Part shown: positions 7,988 through 15,497 of the stretch, one piece after another
Layout: each line of letters opens with the position of its first letter
Numbering within the stretch: the first letter of the stretch is position 1
From: Wenjunlia vitaminophila DSM 41686
Lineage (GTDB): Bacteria; Actinomycetota; Actinomycetes; Streptomycetales; Streptomycetaceae
Assembly: GCF_000380165.1 (NCBI RefSeq)
Contig: NZ_KB904677.1
Coordinates: forward strand, 1 to 50,941
Reading direction: 5' to 3'
DNA length: 50,941 bases
Position numbers and translations under genes: made by a program
The notes under the pieces: generated by a model
Told to the model about the DNA's origin: nothing
Database searches by the model: none
What the model saw: only the letters and a program-made list of their open reading frames with translations

Positions 7988-9150
7988 CGCGCCTCCTCCG
8001 TGTCGTTGCCGGCGGGCCGGTCGTCGCCGAGCCGTCCGGCGAAGTCCAGCAGGGCGCCGTACTGCTCGGCCAGGGCGGAGGGGCCGCCGTCCGGGTCCTT
8101 GAAGTAGAAGCCCAACTCGGGACGCGGTCCGGTCAGTCCCACCTCGTGGGCGCGGGCCACCAGCCGGACCAGGTCCAGGACCAGGGGCGCGGCCAGCGCG
8201 GAGTCGCAGCCCTGCCAGATGGTCTGCAGGACCATCCGGGTGCCGAGGAAGCCCTCGAAGGCGACGTGGTCCCAGGCGGTCTTCCAGTCGCCCAGGGCGG
8301 GGACGTCGTCGATGTGCACCTCGCCCTGCGGCACCGAACCGAGGTTGTCGTGCAGCACCCGGTCCTTGCCGGCGTTCTTGGCCGCGGCGGCTCCCGGGTC
8401 GGCCAGCGCCGCGCCGTCCCCGCCGCCCAGCAGGTTCGTCCCCGACCAGGCCCGTACGGCGAGCGCCCGCTGCGCGAACATCGGCGCGAGCACCGCCCGC
8501 AGCAGCGTCTGCCCGGTCTTGCCGTCCCTGCCGGCGTACGGCACTCCGCTGGCGGCGGCGGTGTCGGCCAGTCCCGGGTGGTGCAGGCCGGTGGACGGGG
8601 TGAAGTTGACGTAGCCGCAGCCGGCGCGGAGCGCGGCCGCGGCGTACAGGGAGCTGGCCGGCAGCCGCGGGTCGGTGGCGGCGGGCGCCGGCTCCGTTGA
8701 CGCGACGTTGACCACGACGGCGCGGGCGAGGCGGTGCCGTCGGACGAAGTCCTCGATGTCGGCTGAGAGCGCGGCGACGAGTTCGGGCTCACCACGGGTG
8801 TCGTCGCCCGGGCGGACACCGGGGCGTATCTCGGCGTCGGCAGCGCGGAGTTCGTCCCGCACCGCGGACGGGAGGTCGTGCGGGAGCACACCGGCGCCGG
8901 CGAGCTCCTCGGCGCGCTTGGGCAGTGGACCGTTGGCGGTGTCGTGCCCCCCGAAGACCAGTGAGGACAGGGCCGGCAGTCCGCTGCCGGCGAAGGGCGG
9001 GGTCTCGGTCACGAGACCGGTGGGCGGGTGCAGGCCCGAGGCCGTCGCGGCGCATCCGGTGACCACCGTGGTGGCGACCGAGCCGCGGGCCCCGATGAGC
9101 CAGACACCGGTCCGGTGTTCGCTGTCGGGTGTGTCGGCGGGAAGAGACAC
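7984..9150 (-). CDS. myo-Inositol-1-phosphate-synthase-family protein heading the ebo operon
   Basis: A 388-residue member of the inositol-3-phosphate synthase family. The NAD-binding loop GVWLIGARGSVATTV lies near the N-terminus, and the family-typical DWKTAWDHVAFEGFLGTRM and QTIWQGCDSALAAPLVLDL regions lie near the C-terminus. The family converts glucose-6-phosphate to inositol-phosphate by NAD-dependent oxidation, enolisation and ring closure. In cyanobacterial ebo clusters a dehydroquinate-synthase-like EboD supplies a cyclase; here this unrelated cyclase takes that place. The GTG start at 9150 has AGGAGG six bases upstream. It may serve the pathway rather than general inositol supply. 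Confidence 0.85.
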   Translation of the reverse strand: MSLPADTPDSEHRTGVWLIGARGSVATTVVTGCAATASGLHPPTGLVTETPPFAGSGLPALSSLVFGGHDTANGPLPKRAEELAGAGVLPHDLPSAVRDELRAADAEIRPGVRPGDDTRGEPELVAALSADIEDFVRRHRLARAVVVNVASTEPAPAATDPRLPASSLYAAAALRAGCGYVNFTPSTGLHHPGLADTAAASGVPYAGRDGKTGQTLLRAVLAPMFAQRALAVRAWSGTNLLGGGDGAALADPGAAAAKNAGKDRVLHDNLGSVPQGEVHIDDVPALGDWKTAWDHVAFEGFLGTRMVLQTIWQGCDSALAAPLVLDLVRLVARAHEVGLTGPRPELGFYFKDPDGGPSALAEQYGALLDFAGRLGDDRPAGNDTEEAR

Positions 9151-9387
9151 GACCAGCCTCCTGGGTACGTCACTTCACGGGCGGATCCATCGTCAGGGGA
9201 CGCTGAGCACCCCGCCCGGACGCCCGGCCGAGGGGTGCACGACCCCTGGAGCCGCTAATCGAGTCGTTTGCTGACTGGGTAGGGTATAGCGGTCACCACG
9301 ACTCGGGATACGGCGGTTTCTGTAACCATCCGCGTACCGGGCGTGACAGTTTCCTGGTGGGGGTCGCCCGGCCGCGGGGGGCGGGAC
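9151..9387 (-). promoter_or_regulatory. Leader/promoter region of the ebo operon with an 8-bp inverted repeat
   Basis: This gene-free stretch precedes the GTG at 9150. CGAGTCGT at 9260-9267 is the exact inverse of ACGACTCG at 9298-9305. The 30-base interval contains, read on the minus strand, TATACCCTACCC, the most promoter-like AT stretch in the gap. It could be a regulator site or an RNA stem-loop over the promoter; no clear -35 box is seen. Confidence 0.4.
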
Positions 9388-9418
9388 GGCCCCGCCGGGC
9401 ACGGGTCCTGGCGGGGCC
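9388..9418 (-). terminator. Hairpin terminator after the ScyD/ScyE-like gene
   Basis: GGCCCCGCC (9388-9396) pairs perfectly with GGCGGGGCC (9410-9418) around a 13-base loop. It lies about 55 bases beyond the stop of the ScyD/ScyE-like gene and ahead of the ebo promoter region. There is no U-tract in the minus direction, as is common in actinomycetes. Confidence 0.5.
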
Positions 9419-9471
9419 TTCGTCGCTGGACGGTGCGTCACCGCGGGAACGTCACCGCGGCGGACAGGCCG

Positions 9472-10563
9472 TCAGGGCGTGACCCGCAGCAGCTCACCGC
9501 CGAGACCGGCGCCCTTGTTGGAGACGTAGACGGCGCCGTCGGGCCCGAGGTCCATGCCCGTGGGGCCCTGGAGCTGGTCCCCGGTGGCGAGCTCGGTGGT
9601 CTGCCGGGTGAACAGGTTGATCTTGTAGATCGCCCCGGGCAGCGGCGGGCCCTGTACGAAGCCCTTGGTGTGGGACAGCGCGTACAGGTTGCCCGTGCCG
9701 TCCAGCTCGATGTCGATGATGTTGGACAGCCCGTCCACCAGCACCTGCGGTTTCTGACCCGGGACCACCTTCCAGATGCGGCTGGCGCCGGTCCGCAGAC
9801 CGCTCATGTCGGCGACGTAGACGGTGCCGAACACGCTGCGGGCGATGCCGCTCGGCACGGCCTCCACCGACTCACCGGACGGCAGGGTGTGCTTCGGCAG
9901 CGCGAACGCCGTGCTGGTGCCGCTGTTGGAACCGCGCACCACCGTGTTGGCGCCCGCGTCGGTGACCAGGTAGTCGCCCGTCCAGGTCTTCTCGAACTGC
10001 CAGGGGTTGCTGAAGACCTCACCCCCGTCGGGGTTGTTGCGGGTCTCGTGGTCGGCGAGGTCGGCGATGACCTTCCCGTCCCTGGTGTCGTACAGCGTGC
10101 CCAGCCTGGCCGCGTCCGGGCCGAGCTGCGCCCGCTGGTCCGTGGTGCCGCCGAAGCCGGTCAGCACGGTGTAGCCACCGGCCGGGTTCGGCACCACCTG
10201 GCTGGGTCCTGACACCTCGACGGTGCCGCCGGAGCTGTCCGGCAGTTTGATGACGGACGGCAGGCCCTCGAGCACGCGCCCCTTCTGGTCGCCCCTGACC
10301 CGGTAGATGGCACCGGTCGGACCGGCGCAGGCGCGGCCGGGCTCGCACCCGGTGGGGCTGCCCGCCCCCGCCTCGGCGACCAGCACCGTCCCGTCGCCCA
10401 ACGCGGTCACGTCCCGCGGGTTCTGCAGACCGCTCGCGACGACCTCGACGCTCACGCCCCGCTGGTCCGCCTGTGCCTGACCGGTGAGCAGCGGCGCCGT
10501 AACGCTTCCCACGGCGAGCGCCGCCACCGCGGCCCCCCTGAAGGACCTGCCTGATCTCGACAT
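9472..10563 (-). CDS. Secreted ScyD/ScyE-family beta-propeller protein
   Basis: A 363-residue protein with a classical signal peptide: RSGRS, then a hydrophobic AAVAALAVGSVTAPLLTG, then an AQA cleavage site near residue 32. It has an NHL-like propeller with repeated LGDGTVLVAEAG, GGYTVLTGFGG, GDYLVTDAGANTVV, GTVYVADMSG and DGAVYVSNKG blades. The ScyD/ScyE family is named from the cyanobacterial scytonemin cluster, where these periplasmic proteins are of uncertain function. The ATG at 10563 has a GGGGGAG ribosome site. It sits just upstream of the ebo operon on the same strand, but a terminator hairpin and 321 bases separate them, so it is probably its own unit. Confidence 0.85.
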   Translation of the reverse strand: MSRSGRSFRGAAVAALAVGSVTAPLLTGQAQADQRGVSVEVVASGLQNPRDVTALGDGTVLVAEAGAGSPTGCEPGRACAGPTGAIYRVRGDQKGRVLEGLPSVIKLPDSSGGTVEVSGPSQVVPNPAGGYTVLTGFGGTTDQRAQLGPDAARLGTLYDTRDGKVIADLADHETRNNPDGGEVFSNPWQFEKTWTGDYLVTDAGANTVVRGSNSGTSTAFALPKHTLPSGESVEAVPSGIARSVFGTVYVADMSGLRTGASRIWKVVPGQKPQVLVDGLSNIIDIELDGTGNLYALSHTKGFVQGPPLPGAIYKINLFTRQTTELATGDQLQGPTGMDLGPDGAVYVSNKGAGLGGELLRVTP

Positions 10564-10871
10564 GGATCTCCCCCATCGTTGCGCTCCCCCGTCAGGAGAG
10601 CGGTACGAAACCCGGCAAACGATAGGAGCCGTCGGGCCATTCGTCCCGTGTGTTCAGGCGCCACCACCACTGGCCTAGGTGTTCTTGCACTCGTCTGACG
10701 TGGCGGCGACCGCACGCGGCCCGGCCGTTCCCCCACCGGACGGACCGGGGGAGCGGGCGGGCGCGGGGACGGTGTGCGACTGCGGTCCGCCCGCGGTTGC
10801 ACGGCGGCGCCGCGTCACCGGGGCCGGGAGGCCACCTGGTGGACCGCTTGCCGACCCACCATCATCTCTCC
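10564..10871. promoter_or_regulatory. Divergent promoter region of the ScyD/ScyE-like and DinB-like genes
   Basis: These 308 bases carry no supported gene. The minus-strand ribosome site GGGGGAG is next to 10563, and AT-rich patches lie near 10610-10690. No confident -10/-35 pair or repeat was found. Confidence 0.35.
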
Positions 10872-11426
10872 ATGAGCGATTCGCCCCGCAGGGCCCACAT
10901 GTTCGTCAGCCCCCAGGACGACCCCCGCGAGAACGGCCCCCGCCTGGGGGACGAGCGGACCACGCTCCAGGAGTTCCTGCGCTGCCAGCGCCTCACCCTG
11001 GAGCTGAAGTGCTCCGGCCTCGGCCCCGCGGACCTCGCCAGACGTTCCGTCGAGCCGTCCACGATGTCGCTGCTGGGTCTGGTGCGGCACATGGCGGAGG
11101 TGGAGCGCATCTGGTTCCGGGTGCGTCTGTCCGGACAGGACGCCCCTCGGCTGTTCCAGTCCGAGGCCCAGCCCGACGGGGACTTCGACGGCGCGGTGCC
11201 GGACCCGGAGGTAGTCGCCGAGGCCTGGCGGGTGTGGCGGGAGGAGGTCGCGTTCGCCGACCGGTTCGTGGCGGAGGCACCGAACCTCGACGTCACCGGC
11301 CTGACCCCGAACGACGGGCCGGTCTCGCTGCGGGAGGTGCTGGTGCACATGGTGGAGGAGTACGCCCGGCACAACGGACACGCCGACCTGCTGCGCGAAC
11401 GGATCGACGGGCGAGTGGGGCGGTGA
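10872..11426 (+). CDS. DinB/DUF664-family protein
   Basis: The 184-residue protein matches the actinobacterial DUF664 branch of the DinB/YfiT-like four-helix bundle: TTLQEFLRCQRLTLELKCSGL, SLLGLVRHMAEVERIWFR, SLREVLVHMVEEYARHNGHADLLRERIDG. The three metal-binding His positions of the fold are visible as RHMAEVE, HMVEEYARHNGH. Some relatives are mycothiol-dependent enzymes or thiol transferases, but the reaction here is unknown. The ATG at 10872 was chosen because MSDSPRRAHMF begins the conserved part. A small hairpin follows the stop and the P450 gene converges on it. Confidence 0.8.
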   Translation: MSDSPRRAHMFVSPQDDPRENGPRLGDERTTLQEFLRCQRLTLELKCSGLGPADLARRSVEPSTMSLLGLVRHMAEVERIWFRVRLSGQDAPRLFQSEAQPDGDFDGAVPDPEVVAEAWRVWREEVAFADRFVAEAPNLDVTGLTPNDGPVSLREVLVHMVEEYARHNGHADLLRERIDGRVGR

Positions 11427-11460
11427 ACGCCCGCCCCGGGTCCTCTCCGCGTCCGCGGGG

Positions 11461-11477
11461 CTGCGGTCGGACCGCAG
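11461..11477. terminator. Small perfect hairpin between convergent genes
   Basis: CTGCGGTC at 11461-11468 pairs with GACCGCAG at 11470-11477. It sits between the DinB-family gene and the P450 gene, which converge, and may end both transcripts. The stem is short, so support is modest. Confidence 0.4.
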
Positions 11478-11493
11478 GGGGCGCGCCGGGCGG

Positions 11494-12699
11494 CTAGACC
11501 GTCACCGGCAGCGCCCGCACGCCGTTGCTCACCAGGGAGGCCACCGGGACCAGGTTCTCCGCCGGCTCGGCGAGGGCCAGCCGGGAAAAGCGTTCGAACA
11601 GCGCCTGGAGCGCGGTCTCCGCCTCGAGACGGGCGAGCGGCGCCCCGAGGCAGTAGTGGACGCCGTGGCTGAACGCCAGGTGCCGCGGGGCGGGGCGGGT
11701 GATGTCGAACTCGTCGGCGTCCGGGCCGTGGGCCCGGGGATCTCGGCCGGCAGCGGCGATGGAGGTGAGGATGGCGTCGCCCTTGCGGATCACCGTGCCG
11801 TCGATCTCGATGTCCTCCAGGGCGTAACGCATGGGGAACTGGTTGACCGGGCCGTTCCAGCGCAGGGTCTCCTCCACCGCGGCGCTCCAGGGCACCGTGG
11901 AGTCCAGGACCAGGGCGAGCTGGTCCGGATGGGTGAGCAGGGCCACCACGGCATTGGTGATCAGGTTGGCGGTGGTGGTGTGCCCGGCCACGAGCATCAG
12001 CAGCAGCGTCCCGACGAGTTCGTCACCGGTGAGCCGGTCGCCGTCCTCCTCGTGCGCGGCGATCAGCGCGGTGGTCAGGTCATCGGCCGGTGTCCTGCGT
12101 TTGGCCGCGACCAGGTCGGCCAGCAGCCCGTAGACCGCCCGCTGGTTGGCCAACGTCTCCTCGTGGTCCGTGGTGCTCGAGGTCAAGCTGGCCACACAGC
12201 CGCGCAGTTCCTCCCTGCGGTGGGCGGGAACGCCGATCAGCTCGCAGATCACGGTCATCGGCAACCGGTAGGCAAATCGTTCCCGCAGGTCGATGGGGCC
12301 CGGCGCCCCCTCGGCCACGGAGTCGAGCAGCTCGTGGACGACCTCGCGCACCCGGGGGCGCATCCGCTCCACCCGACGCGCGGTGAACCCCTGGGAGACC
12401 AGCCCGCGCTGCCGCCGGTGGGCCTCGCCGTCCGCGGTGATCATGCTGCGCACCGCGACGAAGTCGATCAGCGGCCAGCCCGGCGGGACCTCGCCCCGGG
12501 CCATCGCGGCCCAGTGCTCGATCCCCTTGGCGACGCGGGCGTCGCCAAGGAGGCGCTGCATGGCGTCGAAGCGGGTGATGGCCCACGCCGTCACACCGTC
12601 GGGTAACTCCACCTCGACCGCGGTGCCCAGCTCCCGGAGCTGCGCGTTCTCCCGGTGCTGGTTGCGCCCGTCGGGCTGGAGGCGAAAGGGGCAGCCCAC
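11494..12699 (-). CDS. Cytochrome P450
   Basis: A complete soluble bacterial class I P450 of 401 residues from the chosen GTG. It shows the oxygen-activation helix LMLVAGHTTTANLI, the EETLRW ExxR motif and the heme loop FSHGVHYCLGAPLARLE with the axial Cys. It would hydroxylate or oxidise a small molecule using electrons from a ferredoxin encoded elsewhere; no ferredoxin gene adjoins it. The GTG at 12699 was chosen over the upstream in-frame ATG at 12789 because GAGGAGG sits six bases before it and homology begins with VGCPFRLQPDGR. The substrate cannot be read from sequence, and no biosynthetic partner adjoins it. Confidence 0.92.
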   Translation of the reverse strand: MGCPFRLQPDGRNQHRENAQLRELGTAVEVELPDGVTAWAITRFDAMQRLLGDARVAKGIEHWAAMARGEVPPGWPLIDFVAVRSMITADGEAHRRQRGLVSQGFTARRVERMRPRVREVVHELLDSVAEGAPGPIDLRERFAYRLPMTVICELIGVPAHRREELRGCVASLTSSTTDHEETLANQRAVYGLLADLVAAKRRTPADDLTTALIAAHEEDGDRLTGDELVGTLLLMLVAGHTTTANLITNAVVALLTHPDQLALVLDSTVPWSAAVEETLRWNGPVNQFPMRYALEDIEIDGTVIRKGDAILTSIAAAGRDPRAHGPDADEFDITRPAPRHLAFSHGVHYCLGAPLARLEAETALQALFERFSRLALAEPAENLVPVASLVSNGVRALPVTV

Positions 12700-12894
12700 G
12701 TGTGACCTCCTCGGGGGTGGCGACACCGGGCTACATGGTGAACGGGCACCGGTCGCGGGGGAAGACCGCGGCGGTCCCGTCCGCGTCACACCGCGGGAGG
12801 ACGAGCGGCGCCCGACCCGGCCTCGACCGGGGGCCGGTCGCCGCCACCGGGCGCGACGACGCCGGCCGGTCGTCAGGCAGCGGGTCGAGGGGGT

Positions 12895-13308
12895 TCAGCC
12901 GCCTCCCAGACCAGGCAGCGTCCGCACCCCCTGGGCGGTGAGGGTCACCGCCTCGGGCGCGCCGGCGTCGATGGTCAGCGACAGGTCGTCCGACGGCCAA
13001 CTGCCGGCCAGCACCGCCAGCGGGACCCGGTGGTACCGCTCGATCTGCGGCAGCGCCTGGGCCATGCGCACCTCCGAGGTGAACACCGGCACCAGCCGAG
13101 CGCCGTCCTGCTGTTCGAACACCGGGAGGCTCACGATGTGCTGCTCGCCCTCGGGCGGTTCGTGGCCCTCGGGGTCGCCCGGGTCGGGCAACAGCACCTC
13201 GCTGGTCGCCAGGGTGAACAGCGCCTCCTCGTCCGCGCCGTTCTCCGCGAGGGCCCGCAGCGCCTGCTGGGCCGAAGGAGGGGTGTCGCCGGTGGGGGAA
13301 TCCGTCAT
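12895..13308 (-). CDS. SseB-family protein
   Basis: A 137-residue protein with the SseB pattern. An N-terminal helical ALRALAENGADEEALFTLATSEVLLP is followed by a strand-rich VSLPVFEQQDGARLVPVFTSEVRMAQALP, which closely follows the family's signature of reading out values from a named segment. SseB-type proteins were named from serine sensitivity in E. coli; in actinobacteria they are often linked to type VII secretion, but no such genes lie here. The ATG at 13308 is the only sensible start. It lies 195 bases upstream of the P450 start on the same strand. Confidence 0.75.
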   Translation of the reverse strand: MTDSPTGDTPPSAQQALRALAENGADEEALFTLATSEVLLPDPGDPEGHEPPEGEQHIVSLPVFEQQDGARLVPVFTSEVRMAQALPQIERYHRVPLAVLAGSWPSDDLSLTIDAGAPEAVTLTAQGVRTLPGLGGG

Positions 13309-13435
13309 GGCATGTCCAATCGTCGGGGCGCCGAGCGGCGGTTCCGCTCCGCGCCGGAGCGGCCCGCCTACCCGCGATGCCCTCAGCCATGCACCCGACG
13401 GCGGACCTCACGGCCCCGGCCGCCCACCCGGCGGG

Positions 13436-14254
13436 TCAGTCGGACGCCCCGGCCCGGCCCTGGGGCGGACCCTGGGTGAACGAGCCGTGACGCCCGGCCC
13501 CCGCGTTGAACCTCGCCACGCCCCGGTCCATCCCGGCCGCCAGCGACACCTGTCCGTGGCGCGCCTCCGCGGCGAGCGCCCGCGGCTCGTCCATGCCCCA
13601 CTGACCGAGCAGCGACAGCCGGTCCTGCCGCATGCAGGTCTGCGGGAACGCGGCGAGCTCGGCGGCCAGCTCCTGTGCCGCGGCCAGCGCCCGACCCGCC
13701 GGGACCAGCCGGTTGGCCAGCCCCATCGCGTACGCCTCCGTCGCCTCGACCGGCCGGCCGGTCAGCACCATGTCCATCGCCCGGCTCTGGCCGATCAACC
13801 GGGGCAGCCGGACCGTGCCGCCGTCCACCAGGGGCACCCCCCAGCGACGGCAGAGCACCCCGAAGACGGCGGTGGCGTCCGCCACCCGCAGGTCGCACCA
13901 GAGCGCCAGTTCCAGGCCGCCGGCGACGGCGTGGCCGCTGACGGCGGCGATCACGGGTTTCCCCAGCCGCATCCGGGTGGGCCCCAGCGGGCCGTCGCCG
14001 TCCAACCGCACCCGGTCCCCGTCCGGTGCTCCCAGCGCCTTGAGGTCGAAACCGGCGCAGAAGGTGCCGCCCGCCCCGTACAGCACCGCCACGCTCGCCC
14101 CGTCGTCCTCGTCGAAGGCACGGAAGGCGTCGGCGAGCGCCCGCGCGGTGGGGACGTCCACCGCGTTGCGCACCCGACGGCGGTCGAGCACCACGGTGGT
14201 CACGGGACCGGCCCGACGCACGGTGACCGCCTCGTCGTTCACCTCGTCGTCCAT
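13436..14254 (-). CDS. Enoyl-CoA hydratase/isomerase family protein
   Basis: The 272-residue crotonase-fold protein shows the oxyanion-hole segments GGTFCAGFDLKAL and AAVSGHAVAGGLELALWCDLRVA. The catalytic-region segment FGVLCRRWGVPLVDGGTVRLPRLIG has Asp in place of the second Glu (LVDGG). It would act on acyl-CoA thioesters by hydration or isomerisation. The substitutions of the hydratase Glu pair suggest that the reaction may not be classical hydration. The ATG at 14254 starts MDDEVNDEAVTVRR. The open frame upstream continues far into the opposite strand of the next gene but is not coding. Confidence 0.88.
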   Translation of the reverse strand: MDDEVNDEAVTVRRAGPVTTVVLDRRRVRNAVDVPTARALADAFRAFDEDDGASVAVLYGAGGTFCAGFDLKALGAPDGDRVRLDGDGPLGPTRMRLGKPVIAAVSGHAVAGGLELALWCDLRVADATAVFGVLCRRWGVPLVDGGTVRLPRLIGQSRAMDMVLTGRPVEATEAYAMGLANRLVPAGRALAAAQELAAELAAFPQTCMRQDRLSLLGQWGMDEPRALAAEARHGQVSLAAGMDRGVARFNAGAGRHGSFTQGPPQGRAGASD

Positions 14255-14392
14255 CCCGGCACGGTAGCGTCTGGAGGGGTGGGTCACCATGGGTGCGCCG
14301 CCGAGGCCGAGGGCTGGCCCGCCACGATGTGTGTCGAACACGATGTGTGTAGGACCGTCATCACCACGGGTTCCAACGCAAGGGGAGCGCAC

Positions 14393-15430
14393 ATGGCCAC
14401 CGAGGAACGGGACCGTTCGGAACGCGGTACCGCCGGGCAGGACCGGGGCGGGGCGAAGGCCGACGGCGAGTTCGTCCGGGCCGGCAACGCCTTCAAGGAC
14501 CGCATCACCGACGAGGAGGGCGCCCGCTGGCCGGTCGAGCCGGGGCGTTACCGCCTGGTGGTGAGCCTGGCCTGCCCCTGGGCCAGTCGGGCGGTGCTGG
14601 TCCGCCGGCTGCTCGGTCTCGAGGACGTCATCTCGCTCGCCGTCACGGACCCCGTCCAGGACGAGCGGAGCTGGCGGTTCACCCTGGACCCGGGGGACGT
14701 CGACCCGGTCCTCGGCATCGCGTTCCTCTCCGAGGCGTACCACGCCGCCGACCCCGACTACGACGGCGGCATCAGCGTGCCCGCCGTGGTGGACGTGCCC
14801 AGCGGCAAGGTCGTGACCAACGACTACCCCCAGATCACCCTGGACCTGAGCACCCAGTGGACCAGCTACCACCGGGACGGCGCGCCGGACCTGTACCCCG
14901 AGCACCTGCGGGACGAGATCGACGAGGTGAACGAGCAGGTGTTCAGGGACGTCAACAACGGTGTCTACCGCGCCGGGTTCGCCAGCACGCAGACCGCCTA
15001 CGACCAGGCGTTCCAACGGTTGTTCCGGCGCCTGGACGAGTTGTCGGAACGGCTGGGGCGACAGCGTTACCTGGTGGGCGACACCGTCACCGAGGCGGAC
15101 GTCCGGCTGTTCACCACCCTGGTGCGGTTCGACGCGGTGTACCACGGCCACTTCAAGTGCAACCGGCACAAGCTGACGGAGATGCCCGTCCTGTGGGCCT
15201 ACGCCCGCGACCTCTACCAGACCCCCGGGTTCGCGGACACCGTCAACTTCGACCACATCAAGCGCCACTACTACCAGGTGCACCGCGACATCAACCCGAC
15301 CGGGATCGTGCCCCTCGGCCCCGACCTGTCCGCCTGGCGGACGCCGCACCGGCGCGAGGAGCTCGGCGGTCGCCCGTTCGGCGACGGGACCCCGCCCCCG
15401 GCCCGGACCCGCGGCCGGCTCGAGGCGTAG
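14393..15430 (+). CDS. Xi-class glutathione S-transferase / glutathionyl-hydroquinone-reductase-like protein
   Basis: A 345-residue protein of the ECM4/YqjG (Xi) type. It has a thioredoxin-like domain with the catalytic CPWASR (Cys near residue 61) and the NDYPQITLDLSTQW segment, then the all-helical domain with LVGDTVTEADVRLFTTLVRFDAVYH. In proteobacteria these enzymes reduce glutathionyl-hydroquinones. Actinomycetes usually use mycothiol, so the natural thiol may differ. The ATG at 14393 follows an AAGGGGAG ribosome site at proper distance. It is divergent from the enoyl-CoA hydratase gene and ends at a strong hairpin. Confidence 0.87.
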   Translation: MATEERDRSERGTAGQDRGGAKADGEFVRAGNAFKDRITDEEGARWPVEPGRYRLVVSLACPWASRAVLVRRLLGLEDVISLAVTDPVQDERSWRFTLDPGDVDPVLGIAFLSEAYHAADPDYDGGISVPAVVDVPSGKVVTNDYPQITLDLSTQWTSYHRDGAPDLYPEHLRDEIDEVNEQVFRDVNNGVYRAGFASTQTAYDQAFQRLFRRLDELSERLGRQRYLVGDTVTEADVRLFTTLVRFDAVYHGHFKCNRHKLTEMPVLWAYARDLYQTPGFADTVNFDHIKRHYYQVHRDINPTGIVPLGPDLSAWRTPHRREELGGRPFGDGTPPPARTRGRLEA

Positions 15431-15448
15431 ACCGACACCGCGCCGGCG

Positions 15449-15470
15449 CGCCGGGGGCGGACCCCCGGCG
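15449..15470. terminator. Hairpin between convergent GST-like and flavoprotein genes
   Basis: CGCCGGGGG at 15449-15457 pairs perfectly with CCCCCGGCG at 15462-15470 around the tetraloop CGGA. Both neighbouring genes end toward it, so it can serve both strands. Confidence 0.7.
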
Positions 15471-15497
15471 GCCGGCGACGAGCGCCGGGACGGCGCC

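Noticed and set aside
12700-12789. Earlier in-frame ATG for the P450
   Set aside because: The GTG at 12699 has a much better ribosome site and fits the family start.
12293-14392. N-terminal part of a long plus-strand frame ahead of the GST-like gene
   Set aside because: It runs antisense to the P450, SseB and enoyl-CoA hydratase genes; the real gene starts at 14393 with its own ribosome site.
14255-15349. Upstream extension of the enoyl-CoA hydratase frame
   Set aside because: The extension is antisense to the GST-like gene and lacks similarity; the ATG at 14254 gives the normal family length.
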